From NCBI RefSeq assembly GCF_016888135.1, contig NZ_JACSWB010000132.1:1-64000 (forward strand): DNA of 64,000 bases, in the 5' to 3' direction. Source of the DNA: Leptolyngbya sp. CCY15150. GTDB taxonomy: Bacteria > Cyanobacteriota > Cyanobacteriia > RECH01. Every line of letters begins with the position of its first letter. Position 1 is the stretch's first letter. A program made the position numbers and the translations under genes. Under the pieces are notes generated by a model, which made no database searches, was not told the DNA's origin, and saw nothing but the letters and a program-made list of their open reading frames with translations. Positions 12,658-23,484 of this stretch are shown in pieces.

Positions 12658-13131
12658 ATGGCTACTGAAGAACAAAAAAGACAAAATCAAGTTCGCCTGT
12701 CGAATTTGGCTTTATTAAGCTTAGCCGCTGGAGTTTGGGATATTTTAGGCAAAGGCGTCAATGCTTTCAGTGGCTCCATGGGCGATGCTATTCTTGAAGT
12801 CATGGAAAACGAAATGGGGCTAGAAATTGCAGGCGAAGACCCTGAGGCCGTGATGCATGAAATTAGCCGTATCTTTGTTGATGAATATGGATTTGCCAGT
12901 GATATTGAAGTCGTCATTCAAGATCAAGAACACTTCCAATTACGGGTCAAAAACTGTGTAAACCGCGGCTTCACAGATAAGCTCATGCAGGCAGGGGTGG
13001 AAAAGCCATTCATTTGTCCCATTATGAACTCTTGTCGCTCAGCTCTCAAACGCATGGGCTACAAAATGCATGAAGATATTGTGCAATGGAAGGAAGGAAA
13101 AGGCTCTATTATCTCGTTTTCACAAGTCTAG
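12658..13131 (+). CDS. Unassigned three-cysteine protein in the GTPase cluster
   Basis: I do not recognise this 157-residue protein with certainty. It has a hydrophobic helix near residues 15-30, a middle acidic helical part and a C-terminal mixed region with cysteines at 100 (KNCVNRGF), 120 and 126 (FICPIMNSC). The C-terminal spacing loosely recalls V4R-type small-molecule or metal-binding domains (an N-terminal helical part and a Cys-bearing C-terminal half), but the match is weak. AGAGGT precedes the ATG. It lies between the PATAN gene and the amidoligase gene, 66 bp before the latter, on the same strand, so it is probably part of the same unit. Confidence 0.72.
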   Translation: MATEEQKRQNQVRLSNLALLSLAAGVWDILGKGVNAFSGSMGDAILEVMENEMGLEIAGEDPEAVMHEISRIFVDEYGFASDIEVVIQDQEHFQLRVKNCVNRGFTDKLMQAGVEKPFICPIMNSCRSALKRMGYKMHEDIVQWKEGKGSIISFSQV

Positions 13132-13197
13132 TTTGGCACAGAAGTTGTGGTCGTTCAACGATGATCTGAATGAGCGACCCCAAGGAGGGCTGCATTC

Positions 13198-14490
13198 ATG
13201 AGAGATCCGATTATCCTGAACCACCGATCGCCCCTAGCACCGAATGAAGCTCGATACTGGAAAGACTTACTTTATCGAGTCACTAAGGTGGGTACAGAGA
13301 TTGAGGTCGCGCCACCCAAGCGGGTTAAGCGAGAGGATTTTGAAGCCGATGTGCAAACGGCACTGCAGCCATCCCATGACTTTGCTTGTTTAGGAACCCA
13401 TGGGGTCGTAGATGTGGTTACGGAGCATTGTGGCGTCGAAATTCAGGTTATTGGACGACAGCCTTACTTTCGAACGTTGCAATCTCAATATGCCAGCATT
13501 ATGTCTTTTTTGCACCGTTCAGGTGCCCGCCCTAGAGCTACCTGTGGGCTACACTTCCACCTGCTCACCCCTGGATTAGCCGAGCCCGTTCCAGAAGTCA
13601 TTGTTGCCAACCTCTGGAATTTAGTCCGACGCTATGCACCAGAGCTTAAGTTTTTGACCAGCGGAGGTGATAAACGGGAAACGCTCTGCCGGCGGCGCAA
13701 TTATAATAGCCATCTAGAGATGGTTCAACATTCTCCTGTGATCATGACGATGCAAGAGATTCATAGGGTGTTAAAAAACAGTTCCGTTGTGCCTGAGCAT
13801 CAAAACTTCTTAAATTTAGAACATCTGCAGTTTAACGCTACAGGAGATGTTCTGCCTTTTCATCTAGAGTTTCGCTTTCCCGACGCGGATCTTGCCCCTA
13901 CATCAGTGACGGCAAAGACGTTTTTATTCATGGCGCTGCTACTTAAGGCTGTGGATTTAGGACAGTACGGCGTGATTCATGTGGGCAAGATTAGACCTTG
14001 GCGACGCAAGATAGAACTCCTCAATCTGTTGAGCAATAATGACGGTAGTTTAGCCGCTAGCGATACCAGCGGCGTCACAAATACCGTGATTGAGGAACTC
14101 CAGCAGGGACTCTATGAGCTATTAGATCTGCTTGCACCGACGTTTAATTACTTTGTGGATAATCCTGCCCTACCTGTGCTCACAGCTTTGGTAGAACAAC
14201 CTATCTCTCTACGGCGCTGTGCTGGCTATGATTGGGCTGAGATTGAACAAACGTTGAGCGATCGCACCCGCTTAGATGATATAGGCTTTGATGAAACCGA
14301 TCGCGATATGATGCAGCATATTGACCTAGGAGATTGGAGTCAGTTTCCATCGCTGGAAGCTTGGTGTTGGTATGCAGCGCGAGAACTCTATTTAACACCA
14401 CAAAACTTAGAACACCGCCTAGAGCATCTTGAGACATTGCGGGGTATTCGCTGGGATGAAAACCAAGGAACTCTAGTATTTAATAAGTAG
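13198..14490 (+). CDS. Putative amidoligase (glutamine-synthetase-like fold)
   Basis: Protein of 430 residues with the motif order of the putative amidoligase family (PF12224): GTEIE at 32-36, a CGLHFHL block with H119 and H121, RRRN at 165-168, NLEHLQF at 206-212 and LEFRFPD with E224 and R226. These Glu, His and Arg positions match the expected metal- and nucleotide-binding residues of GS/GCS-like carboxylate-amine ligases. It would therefore join a carboxylate to an amine with ATP, making a peptide or isopeptide bond. The substrate is unknown. GGAGG upstream of ATG 13198 fixes the start. It is the last gene of the Roadblock/GTPase/PATAN cluster and ends 58 bp from a convergent kinase. Confidence 0.75.
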   Translation: MRDPIILNHRSPLAPNEARYWKDLLYRVTKVGTEIEVAPPKRVKREDFEADVQTALQPSHDFACLGTHGVVDVVTEHCGVEIQVIGRQPYFRTLQSQYASIMSFLHRSGARPRATCGLHFHLLTPGLAEPVPEVIVANLWNLVRRYAPELKFLTSGGDKRETLCRRRNYNSHLEMVQHSPVIMTMQEIHRVLKNSSVVPEHQNFLNLEHLQFNATGDVLPFHLEFRFPDADLAPTSVTAKTFLFMALLLKAVDLGQYGVIHVGKIRPWRRKIELLNLLSNNDGSLAASDTSGVTNTVIEELQQGLYELLDLLAPTFNYFVDNPALPVLTALVEQPISLRRCAGYDWAEIEQTLSDRTRLDDIGFDETDRDMMQHIDLGDWSQFPSLEAWCWYAARELYLTPQNLEHRLEHLETLRGIRWDENQGTLVFNK

Positions 14491-14548
14491 CTAGTGTAGC
14501 CTGTACATTTTGTTACAACCAGACTTTTAGCTTATCCTATGACTCAGG

Positions 14549-17500
14549 CTATTTAGGTGTACGGGGTAGACAAATAGGTAGCTCAATAATGAACTCAGTG
14601 CCAACGCCTGGAATAGATTGACAACTGAGGCAGCCGTGGTGCTTCTCAATAATTTGATGGCTGATGGATAACCCTAAACCGGTACCACGACCTACTGGTT
14701 TGGTGGTGAAGAAGGGATCGAAGATTTTTTGCCGTACCTCGTCGGCCATGCCAATACCGTTATCTTGAATACGAATCATAATCCATTGGGGCTCCCCATC
14801 ACAGATAATTGCTGTCTGAGCATCATCATAATCAGGCGTGTCCTGCGATCGCCCTGCTCGCACTGTTGTTGTTAGGGTAATGGTACGGGGAGCCGGTTGA
14901 TGTTCTAGGGCATCAATAGCATTGCTCAACAAGTTCAGAAAGACTTGGTTAATTTGGCTAGCATAACAGTCGATCGCTGGAAGATCGCCATAGTTTTTAA
15001 TGATCTCAATGGCGGGAGACGAGCCGTTGGCTTTTAGGCGACTCTGTAAGATCACCAGGGTATTATCGATGCCTTCATGCAGATCAACCGCCTTTACCTC
15101 CGCCTCATCTAGCCGAGAAAAGCTGCGCAGGGATTGTACGATTTGACTGATGCGATCGGTGCCTAGCTTCATGGAGTTCAATAAATTCGCGTAGTCATCC
15201 AGCAAAAACTCTAGTTCAATGTCTTGAATGCAGACTTGGATGTCGGGGGTGGGGGTGGGGTAATGCTGTTGATAGAGACGCAGTAGACGCACGAGGTCAC
15301 GGAAATAGCTATCGGCATAGGTAAGGTTGCCGCTGACAAAACCAACGGGATTGTTAATCTCATGGGCAATACCAGCTACAAGCTGACCCAAGCTTGACAT
15401 TTTTTCGCTATGGATCATTTTAGACTGGGTTTGCCGCAGGGTCTGGAGGGCATCACCAAGCTGCTGGGCCTGCTGCTGGGCCGCCGTGGCCGCTGCCCGG
15501 CTTTGGGCATAGAGTTCAGCTTGATCGATGGCGATCGCCAACTGGTTGGTGACGGCCTGCAGCAATTCCACCTCTGCCTGACTCCAGTGGCGAGTGCCCT
15601 GACCGTGGCTACAGACGATCGCCCCGAGTTGACCAGCATGGGTTTCTAGGGGCATCAGCAGGAAGGACTGAATACCCCAATCCTGCAGCCAAGCATAGAG
15701 ATCCGTCGAAGCCGGGAGGTCTGTCGTTTGGTCGAGGATCAGCGGTTCTAGGTGCAGCAGATACTGGGTGAGCGATCGCCGCAGGGTTGGTTCGCATTCT
15801 CCCAGTAAACTAGGTAAGTTAGCATAAAGAGACTCGTGGGTAATGGCGAGGGTGGGCGGTTCATCCACGGGGGCATCGTCTTCCCGCAAACACCATAGAA
15901 AATAGCAGCCATCGATATGCAGGAGATGGCGAATTTCCTGGACGGCTGCTCCCAAAATTGTATTGAGATCTAGGGAATTGCGGATTTGGCTGGCCAATCG
16001 AAATAATAATGATTCGCGACGACTGAGCAGTTCAGCCCGCGCCATACTCAAATCAATGGCGATCGCCATACTGTTGAAAATCCATTGCAGCGTGGCATAG
16101 GTACCTTCCAGGATGGGGCGACGGCTGAGGAGGGAAATCACGCCAATCAAGCGATCGTCCACAATCAAGGGATAGCCCACAAACGCCGTAATTTTTTCCT
16201 GGGTAGCCCAATCCTGCAGTCCCAAACAGGCATCCCGACCCACCTCATTGGTGAGATAGGGCTGTTGACTTTGGGCAATCACACCGACAATGGAAATACC
16301 GAGGGAAATGCGGCGGGGGAGATCGGGCACGGGGGGCACCGTACCGGCGATCGCCTGTAGGTCTAGCACATTGCTGTCTGGGTCAAACAGCCAGATACGC
16401 GCTAGGGTGATTTCTTCTAGCCCATTCATCAAGGCTTGAACACACCCTTCCAAGGTATCGGATAGGCTGCCAGCCCTAGCTAGGACTTGGCTAATCGAGG
16501 TGTTGAGGCTAGAAAGACGGGTATGTTCGAGAAGCGAGGCGACGGCTTTGCGATGCACGGTCACATCCCGGAGATAAAGAAATAATCCCCCCAAATGTGG
16601 ACAGGCGATTAACTCCAGCACCAGGCCAAAGGGAGCATAGGCATGTTCAAAGCGGATTTCGGTTTGTTGGGCAATGGCTCGATGGCAAGCTTCTTCCACA
16701 TCCGACTGAGCAAAGTTGGGAATGGCCTGCCACAGCGATCGCCCGATTACCTGGGTGCGATCGCAGCAGAGAATTTGTTCTGCCCGTAGATTGAGGTGGC
16801 TAATACACCATGACTGATCAACGGCAATGAATCCATCCGGCAAATGCTTATACAGCTCACTAGCCTGGTCTTGAGAGCAAGGGAGCTGGTCTTGGATAAT
16901 GCCCTCTAGGTCACAATAGTTGCGAATGGGGCGGTTGATTTGCAGCATCAAACTCGGCTGGCCCCGATCGGTCAACTGCAGCATCCAAGAGCTATTGATG
17001 GTGAGCCGCTGGCGATCGCGGGTGGACTGCACCATCACCCCATCCCATTGACCCTGTTGCAAACACTGATGCTGAATGGCCGCGATCGGCGCATCGGTGA
17101 CCGGTTGCAGCAGCGTGGTATAGTCTTGCCCCAAGGCTTGAGCTTTCTTCCAGCCATAGAGCTGCTCTGCCCCACGGTTCCAAAAGGTGATCCGGCCGCG
17201 CAGATCGAGGGCCAGGATCGCATCGCTCGCTAGGTTCAGCAGGTGCGACTGGGTGGTGAGGGCCAGGGCGGTTGCGGGAGCAGGCGTTGCTAGGTGCTCG
17301 ACCTGGGCCACCACTTGGCGGGCGATCGCTTTGAGACCTTGCTGTTGCCCAAACTCTAAGCGCCGGGCGGCGCGATCAAAAACCGAAAGCGTGCCCAGCA
17401 ACTCTCCAGTACTGGTCACCAGCGGCACCGCCGCATAAAATCCTAAGCCTAGGTTGGCGATCAACGGATGGCGCTGCACCGTCGCTGGCAGTTGGTGGGC

Positions 17501-17800
17501 AGCGATCGCCTCGGCGACATCTGGAATCAGCCACAGCGTTTCCACGGAGGGCGATCGGCGCGCCCACTGCGCACAGAGACTTTGTTCGTAGGGCACAGAA
17601 TGCAGGGAGGTGCCATAGGCCACCTGCACCCACTGACGATCCTCTGTCCATCCGCCTAGGAGAGCGATCGGAGCATGACAGACTTGGGCTGCCAAGAGGA
17701 CAGCATCCTCTAGGGCGCTGGATGTCACGGCATTTAATCGTTGATCACAAAGCAAGGGTTTAATGCTGTGGCTCAAACGCCCAGAATAAAGTGAGGTCAT
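14549..17800 (-). CDS. GAF-PAS-PAS-GAF-GAF histidine kinase
   Basis: Sensor kinase of 1083 residues without membrane segments. Domain order: GAF (about 1-175), PAS (180-300, [23 protein letters not shown]), PAS (310-425), GAF (435-590), GAF (595-785), a short coiled coil, HisKA with His813 in [11 protein letters not shown], and ATPase (910-1075) with [37 protein letters not shown]. There is no receiver, and no response regulator is adjacent, so the partner is encoded elsewhere. The GAFs lack an obvious bilin-binding cysteine context, so small ligands or protein contacts are more likely inputs. It converges on the amidoligase gene. Confidence 0.87.
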   Translation of the reverse strand: MTSLYSGRLSHSIKPLLCDQRLNAVTSSALEDAVLLAAQVCHAPIALLGGWTEDRQWVQVAYGTSLHSVPYEQSLCAQWARRSPSVETLWLIPDVAEAIAAHQLPATVQRHPLIANLGLGFYAAVPLVTSTGELLGTLSVFDRAARRLEFGQQQGLKAIARQVVAQVEHLATPAPATALALTTQSHLLNLASDAILALDLRGRITFWNRGAEQLYGWKKAQALGQDYTTLLQPVTDAPIAAIQHQCLQQGQWDGVMVQSTRDRQRLTINSSWMLQLTDRGQPSLMLQINRPIRNYCDLEGIIQDQLPCSQDQASELYKHLPDGFIAVDQSWCISHLNLRAEQILCCDRTQVIGRSLWQAIPNFAQSDVEEACHRAIAQQTEIRFEHAYAPFGLVLELIACPHLGGLFLYLRDVTVHRKAVASLLEHTRLSSLNTSISQVLARAGSLSDTLEGCVQALMNGLEEITLARIWLFDPDSNVLDLQAIAGTVPPVPDLPRRISLGISIVGVIAQSQQPYLTNEVGRDACLGLQDWATQEKITAFVGYPLIVDDRLIGVISLLSRRPILEGTYATLQWIFNSMAIAIDLSMARAELLSRRESLLFRLASQIRNSLDLNTILGAAVQEIRHLLHIDGCYFLWCLREDDAPVDEPPTLAITHESLYANLPSLLGECEPTLRRSLTQYLLHLEPLILDQTTDLPASTDLYAWLQDWGIQSFLLMPLETHAGQLGAIVCSHGQGTRHWSQAEVELLQAVTNQLAIAIDQAELYAQSRAAATAAQQQAQQLGDALQTLRQTQSKMIHSEKMSSLGQLVAGIAHEINNPVGFVSGNLTYADSYFRDLVRLLRLYQQHYPTPTPDIQVCIQDIELEFLLDDYANLLNSMKLGTDRISQIVQSLRSFSRLDEAEVKAVDLHEGIDNTLVILQSRLKANGSSPAIEIIKNYGDLPAIDCYASQINQVFLNLLSNAIDALEHQPAPRTITLTTTVRAGRSQDTPDYDDAQTAIICDGEPQWIMIRIQDNGIGMADEVRQKIFDPFFTTKPVGRGTGLGLSISHQIIEKHHGCLSCQSIPGVGTEFIIELPICLPRTPK

Positions 17801-18249
17801 GTGGACTTAATGTATCCATTAAAAGAAACCAAGGCAAGAGACCATCACCCTAAACGTGACGGCGTCTTTAGTTCCCCTTCAGCACTAGATGCGAGGAGGT
17901 CAATCGATGCTGGGGTCGCTGCGATCAGCTCCGATGCTTCCACTCTCCACCCCTGAAGAGAACTACGTAGATATCCCTGATTTCCCGGAGGGGGTTCTCT
18001 ACTACAGCTTGATAGATCGTGAACCCCTATGTCAAAGAACGTATTGAAATATTAAAATTACGACACAACCCTAAATTTTTGTACAGGTAGAGAATTCACC
18101 TGTTCTTGATGGCAGCGCCTAGCAGGGAGGGCGATCGCCCTCTCCAGTACAGAGGCTTTCAGCGCAGGAATGTGTTATCACATCATCAGATCTGTCCTTT
18201 CATTCAGGCATTCAGGTCTGTCCTTCTATCATGATGGGTCTTGTGCCCT
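17801..18249. other. Divergent intergenic region
   Basis: About 450 bp between the divergent kinase and nitroreductase genes. It must hold promoters for both. I see HIP1 sites but no repeat or RNA element. Confidence 0.45.
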
Positions 18250-19287
18250 ATGCTACCCTCCACATCCGGTATCCTCTCGTCCCCATACCGCGACCTGATT
18301 CGCCTTGCCACCCTGGCCCCCTCCGGCCACAACACCCAGCCTTGGTTCTTTACCCAGGGCGATCGCTGCATCCATCTCCACCCAGATCAATCGCGACGGC
18401 TGCCGGTGGTGGATCCCGATGACCATGCTTTATGGATCAGCCTAGGTTGTGCCCTAGAAAATCTAGCGATCGCTACCCGCTGCACAGGTTTCAGCCCTCG
18501 CATTCAGCCGCAGCTTACGACCGAGCACCCTGTTCTCAGCGTATATCTAGAACCCAGCGATATCCCTCCTAGCCCCACTGACCTAGCCCTGCAGGAGGCT
18601 ATTTCCCAGCGCCAGTCTACCCGCTGTGCCTACGATCCTCGTGAAATTCCTGCCGACCATCTCCAACGCCTCATCCAGGCTAGCCAGCAGACCGGCGTCC
18701 AGGTACGCCTATTCTCAACGCCCGATGCGATGGCACCCTTCATCGCCTGGGTGCGCGAGGGCAATCGCCAGCAGTTTAGCGATCGCGCCTTTGTTGAAGA
18801 ACTGATGCAATGGATCCGCTTTAGCCGCCGAGAGGTGCAGCGCCATCAAGACGGTATTCCTAGTCGTGCCATTGGGATGCCCTACGTGCCGCGCTGGCTC
18901 GGCAAACGGCTAATGACCTGGTTTGCCACGCCCCAGAGCCAAGCCCAGCAGTTTGAGCAGCGCATCCACCAATCCTCCGCCCTGCTCCTGTTCATCGCTG
19001 ACCACCACGATCGCCCCCATTGGGTCAACCTAGGGCGTAGTTTCCAACGCGTTGCCCTGACGGCCACTAGCCTCGACCTAAAACATGCGCATTTGAATAT
19101 GCCCTGTGAGGTGCTATCAGTGCGATCGCAGATGCAGCAACACTTTGAGCTAGGCAACGCTCAGCCCCTCCTACTCATTCGCCTGGGCTATGCCAACGCC
19201 ATGCCCCGTGCTCCCCGGCGATCGCTCGACGCGGTCATCCAAGCTAGGGCCATGGATGATCCTTCCCCATCCAGCCCAAGCGAGTAG
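18250..19287 (+). CDS. Acg-family nitroreductase-like flavoprotein
   Basis: Protein of 345 residues related to the Acg group of FMN-binding nitroreductase-fold proteins. It has the opening LATLAPSGHNTQPWFF and the DPDDHALWISLGCALENLAIATRCTG segment typical of this branch, then QRQSTRCAYDPREIP, the usual second-half motif. Members bind flavin; some sequester it rather than catalyse reduction. The start is set at ATG 18250 within a longer frame beginning with TTG 18241. The ribosome site is weak. No partner gene is adjacent. Confidence 0.8.
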   Translation: MLPSTSGILSSPYRDLIRLATLAPSGHNTQPWFFTQGDRCIHLHPDQSRRLPVVDPDDHALWISLGCALENLAIATRCTGFSPRIQPQLTTEHPVLSVYLEPSDIPPSPTDLALQEAISQRQSTRCAYDPREIPADHLQRLIQASQQTGVQVRLFSTPDAMAPFIAWVREGNRQQFSDRAFVEELMQWIRFSRREVQRHQDGIPSRAIGMPYVPRWLGKRLMTWFATPQSQAQQFEQRIHQSSALLLFIADHHDRPHWVNLGRSFQRVALTATSLDLKHAHLNMPCEVLSVRSQMQQHFELGNAQPLLLIRLGYANAMPRAPRRSLDAVIQARAMDDPSPSSPSE

Positions 19288-19375
19288 ATGATCCAAGCCT
19301 GGAACTGCTACAGCTATACACAGCTATGCACAAGAGCCTGCAGCGCCGTGGAGCCATACTACGAGCAACGCCGGA

Positions 19376-22300
19376 TTATCGATGAAGCAGGGGTTGAGTA
19401 ATATTCACCAGTTCTTCAAAGCGGTAACTGCTAATCAGAATTTTTAATTGTTGGACTAAGTCGTGATGCTGACTGGAGGTTTTCTGAAGCAGGGCGAAAA
19501 GTTTGGTATCGTTGCATTCTAGGGCTGCTGTGTAGAGCTGTTCTGTCCACTGTTGGGGCATCGCAGCTAGGCGGGCTCTAATCTGGTCATGGCTGTACTT
19601 GCGCTTAGGAGTTTGGGGAGGAGAGGAGGAGAGGGTATCCTGGTATATATATTGAATTTGGAGATGCTGCGCTATCCTATCTAGGAGGTCAGAAATCTGA
19701 AAAGGCTTCCCAATCACAGCATCACACCCAGCAGATAAGCAAGACTCCTGTTGTTCTAAAAAGGCGCTAGCTGTAACGGCAATAATGACTGGATCTGTCG
19801 ATTGATGATCAGATGAGTCGCAGGCGATCGCTCGTTGAGATACCTGTTGGCGAATGATTCGGGTCGCTTCATAACCGTCTAGCACTGGCATATGCATATC
19901 CATAAAGATAAGATGAGGCTGCCAGCGTTGCCATTGCTGTATGGCTGTTTGTCCATTTTCTGCTTCTGCGACGTCAAAGCCAGTTTTAGTCAGGATTCTC
20001 ACCAACAGCAAGCGACTCACTGGGTTATCTTCCACTACCAGAATACGAGGGGCAGGTCTATCAGGAGGAAGGGCAATGGTTTGGATGGCGGGTTGATCCA
20101 TGGCTTCTGCATCGCCTGGTATGTCCACTTGGATGGAAAACCGAAAGCAGCTACCTTGACCAACGGCGCTCGTAACGGTAATGGTTCCACCCATCATGTG
20201 TACAAACTTCTGGCTAATGCGTAACCCCAAACCTGTCCCCTCTTGAGACTGAAGACCTGATTTGGTTTGGGTAAATGCCTGGAAGAGCTGGTTCATTTCT
20301 TCCGGCGCAATGCCCTGACCAGTATCCTCGACTTCAAAATGAAGCTGTACCGGAATCGATGCATCCATGGACTCCATGGTGCGATCGCAGAAAACCCGCA
20401 GCGCCACAAACCCTTGATCGGTAAATTTAATAGCATTGCTGAGCAAATTAAGAATCACTTGCCGCAGCTTATTTTCATCCGTGATGATTGAGGTGGGTAG
20501 GGTAGGATCCATATCGAGCTGAAGCTTCAGATTTTTGTCCGCTGCTTTCATTCTCAGCATAGCTTCAATTTGCTGCAGAAATGACCGAAGCTTAACAGGA
20601 GCTGTATACAGAGTGGTTTGCCCTGACTCAATTTTAGAAACTTCGAGAACATCGTTAATTAAGGACAGTAGATGTTCGCCACTGCTGTTGATAATCGACA
20701 CATATTTTTTGTGTGTAGGGGCGATCGCTTGATCGCGCTGCATGAGTTGGGCGAAGCCTAAAATAGCATTGAGGGGCGTGCGCAATTCGTGGCTCATATT
20801 GGCTAGAAACTCGCTTTTGGCGGAGTTGGCCGAATCGGCGACCTCTTTGGCCTTCTGCAATTCCTTAGCCTGGTGCTGGGTATGGGCAAACAGCTCGGCT
20901 TGGCGCACCGCCACCCCCAACTGGTTGCTAATTTGCAAGACGATTTGCACCTCGGATTCTTGCCAATCTCGGGGGCGATCGCTTTGGTAGATAGCCATTA
21001 AACCCCAGAGCTTTTGTCCACAGAGAATGGGGGCAATCACATAGGCCCTGGCCTGAAATTGTTCTAGAAAGTTGATATAACAGGGGCTCAGCTTTGCCTC
21101 ATAGATATCTGCGACGCAGCAGCAGGCATCTTTTTGGCGATAGATACCTCCGGATTGGGTTTGGAGGTAGGTGTCCGTGTGGGCAAGCGGACTAGACGTG
21201 AGCTGGTTAACCGTACAGCGATCCTCTTGGGCAACGACTTGAGAAAAACCTGGATCTTGGGCCCGGCTAGGGAGAATAGGCGTGAGGCGGCTGTCTACAG
21301 ATTCTGCCATGATGCTGCCGCTCCAGTCTGAATTGAAACGATAAATCAAGACGCGATCGCAGCTAATTTCCTGCCGTAACTCATCGGTAGTCGTGTCAAA
21401 AATCTGGTTAATATCTAAACTTTTGCGCATCTGCACCGTCACCCGATTGACAGCCTGCTCCCGCCGCATGGCTAGCTCCATGGCTGCTTCTGCCGCCGAT
21501 CGCTCTGCCACCTCCCCCTCTAGGGCCGCATTGGCCGACACTAATTCGGCGGTGCGCTGCTCAACCCGTTCCTCTAGATCGTCATAGGCTAGATGGAGCT
21601 GTTCTTCGGCCCACTTGCGCTGCAGTTCGGCCGCTGCCCGATCAGCAAAGATGCGGATGAGCGCTTGGGTGCGATCGTTGATGTGCATGGGTTTGGTATT
21701 GAAAATACACAGGGTACCAATCACATCCTGCTCTTGGTTGATTAACGGTGCGCCGATGTAGCTTTCTGCATTCCGGCTGGTTAACGAGGGTTGGTTAGGA
21801 AAGGCATCCTGCAAACCACTGGAGTACACTTGTAGTTGCCGAGTTTGAATGACCTGCCCCGGAGGCAATCCCTGCACGCCACACCGACTATTTTGGCCTA
21901 AATGATCCACGTCCCATATCGCTAGACTGCTGACCTGTTCTCCATCGTCGATGAGTTCAAAAATGCCCACGTAGGAAACCTGCAGGGCCTGAGCCAAGCT
22001 TTGGGCCAAGACCGGGAAGAAGTCATGACCGGTGACAGATGCGGTGCCTATCAAAATGGCCTGTAGAATATCTTCTGCCTGCTGTCTCTCTTGGATCTGC
22101 TGTTCCAGTTCCTGGTTCACCGCTTCCAGTTGTTCCGGTGTACGCAGAGACAGAAAGCGCGGCAAAAGCTCCACCAACATCAGCGCTGTGTAGCAAGAGA
22201 CTAGGGCCGTGATGGCCTGCTCAATGCCCGATACCCAATAGTTGGGGTGCCAAAGCGTCCAAATATCCAGTAGATGACCCACCCCACAGCAGAGGATGAA

Positions 22301-22492
22301 GGCGCTAAACAGGATGAAGACCTTCGAAAAGGGAATGTCACCGCGTTTACGCACAAAGTAGATGAGCAGGGCCGGGATGGAAAAATAGGCGATCGCAATC
22401 AAGGCGTCACTCAGGAGGTGAAGTCCTACCAAAGGTGTTTGCCAAAGATAGCAGTGACCATGGGGAATATAGGAAATCTGGAAAGGCAGCAT
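19376..22492 (-). CDS. Ethylene-receptor-like / cyanobacteriochrome-like hybrid histidine kinase
   Basis: Kinase of 1038 residues. Residues 24-105 form three membrane helices that match the plant/cyanobacterial ethylene-binding domain: D29 and Y36 with IP at 39-40 in [15 protein letters not shown], then C69 and H73 in [15 protein letters not shown], equivalent to the copper-ligand Cys and His of ETR1. A GAF domain (about 135-300) follows. Next is a phytochrome/CBCR-type GAF (about 340-530) with [22 protein letters not shown] and the chromophore-position cysteine C471 in [11 protein letters not shown], where Tyr replaces the usual His. HisKA has His568 ([10 protein letters not shown]); the ATPase motifs are [15 protein letters not shown] and [11 protein letters not shown] receiver (ILVVEDN, Asp in LIFMDMHMP) and a short helical tail finish it. 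Synechocystis UirS/SynEtr1 joins the same two sensor types. Here the receiver is fused. Confidence 0.88.
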   Translation of the reverse strand: MLPFQISYIPHGHCYLWQTPLVGLHLLSDALIAIAYFSIPALLIYFVRKRGDIPFSKVFILFSAFILCCGVGHLLDIWTLWHPNYWVSGIEQAITALVSCYTALMLVELLPRFLSLRTPEQLEAVNQELEQQIQERQQAEDILQAILIGTASVTGHDFFPVLAQSLAQALQVSYVGIFELIDDGEQVSSLAIWDVDHLGQNSRCGVQGLPPGQVIQTRQLQVYSSGLQDAFPNQPSLTSRNAESYIGAPLINQEQDVIGTLCIFNTKPMHINDRTQALIRIFADRAAAELQRKWAEEQLHLAYDDLEERVEQRTAELVSANAALEGEVAERSAAEAAMELAMRREQAVNRVTVQMRKSLDINQIFDTTTDELRQEISCDRVLIYRFNSDWSGSIMAESVDSRLTPILPSRAQDPGFSQVVAQEDRCTVNQLTSSPLAHTDTYLQTQSGGIYRQKDACCCVADIYEAKLSPCYINFLEQFQARAYVIAPILCGQKLWGLMAIYQSDRPRDWQESEVQIVLQISNQLGVAVRQAELFAHTQHQAKELQKAKEVADSANSAKSEFLANMSHELRTPLNAILGFAQLMQRDQAIAPTHKKYVSIINSSGEHLLSLINDVLEVSKIESGQTTLYTAPVKLRSFLQQIEAMLRMKAADKNLKLQLDMDPTLPTSIITDENKLRQVILNLLSNAIKFTDQGFVALRVFCDRTMESMDASIPVQLHFEVEDTGQGIAPEEMNQLFQAFTQTKSGLQSQEGTGLGLRISQKFVHMMGGTITVTSAVGQGSCFRFSIQVDIPGDAEAMDQPAIQTIALPPDRPAPRILVVEDNPVSRLLLVRILTKTGFDVAEAENGQTAIQQWQRWQPHLIFMDMHMPVLDGYEATRIIRQQVSQRAIACDSSDHQSTDPVIIAVTASAFLEQQESCLSAGCDAVIGKPFQISDLLDRIAQHLQIQYIYQDTLSSSPPQTPKRKYSHDQIRARLAAMPQQWTEQLYTAALECNDTKLFALLQKTSSQHHDLVQQLKILISSYRFEELVNITQPLLHR

Positions 22493-23484
22493 GGGCAGTG
22501 AGTCTACAACTGAAAGTGATACGGGCCCATTTAACGGCTGGTGTTGTCTCGTTGCATGGACGTTAGATCGTTGAAAAACCTACGTTCTTGGGCTGATCTA
22601 GAACAGTTTGAGGTAGACAAGCAAGGTGGTGAGATGCCATGGTGTAAGCTGTCGAAGACCAAGCGTAGTCATATACCAAGCCTAGATATGCTAGGCAAGG
22701 GTGTCATTCCTAGTCTTGGGATAATGGAGGCGATGTGGTGGGATCAGGTAGGCAGTTTCAACAATGTTAACATTGACGCATTTAGAGTCGATACCTAAGC
22801 ATTAATACTGTGTTTTGGTAGGGATGACCGGTGCGAATGGATGAGAAAACAACGCTTGAACTGCACCAGAATGAATAGAGCCAGCATTAATTGTAGTAGT
22901 GCATCCCTATCTAGAAACAGCATAGCGAACTATAGGGTGGTTTTATCAATGAGTCGATGATGAAAGATGATGATACCTAGGGAGCGATCGCTCTCTGTGG
23001 GGTACAACCTCTAGCAGATTAGGTGTTTACCTTGATTGAACTCTCATATCTTCATCAGGTCTTCATCTAGTTACCAAGTAGATTAACGAGCAGGTTAAGT
23101 CTCAAGGGGCTCTGTCCTATATATGCCATGGTATGGGTAGGGCATGGTTTGAGATAGATCGTCCCCAACAGCATGTTTAGCAGCCGTCTACGTCAGCAGC
23201 CTGTACGTTTAGACCAGGTTCCAGACCTAAAAGCCACGATGTAGCAGGTTGTCTAGCCGCCCACGGACGTCACGATCCAGCGATCGCGTTTCGGCTACAG
23301 GGCGCAGGGCCGGTGTGCTTTTATGATGAGCTAGCGGTGCCCAGTGGTGATCTCTACCGTCGATCGTTCGCCCAGGTTCTAGCTTGCTAACCATTGAAGT
23401 CAGCGATCGCGATCAATCTTGCCCCGTTTGTTCAGAACTCTCCTAGGATGATGAAGAGATATGAAGCATCTCTAGTTGAGGATC
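22493..23484. other. Long divergent intergenic region
   Basis: About 1 kb between the ethylene-receptor-like kinase and the antiporter gene. It contains a small hairpin GCCTAG/CTAGGC at 22680-22696 and HIP1 sites. Open frames here (such as 22541-22798) show no coding character. Confidence 0.5.

Noticed and set aside
22541-22798. 85-codon plus-strand frame after the ethylene-receptor-like kinase
   Set aside because: No motif or ribosome site; it lies in the likely divergent promoter region.
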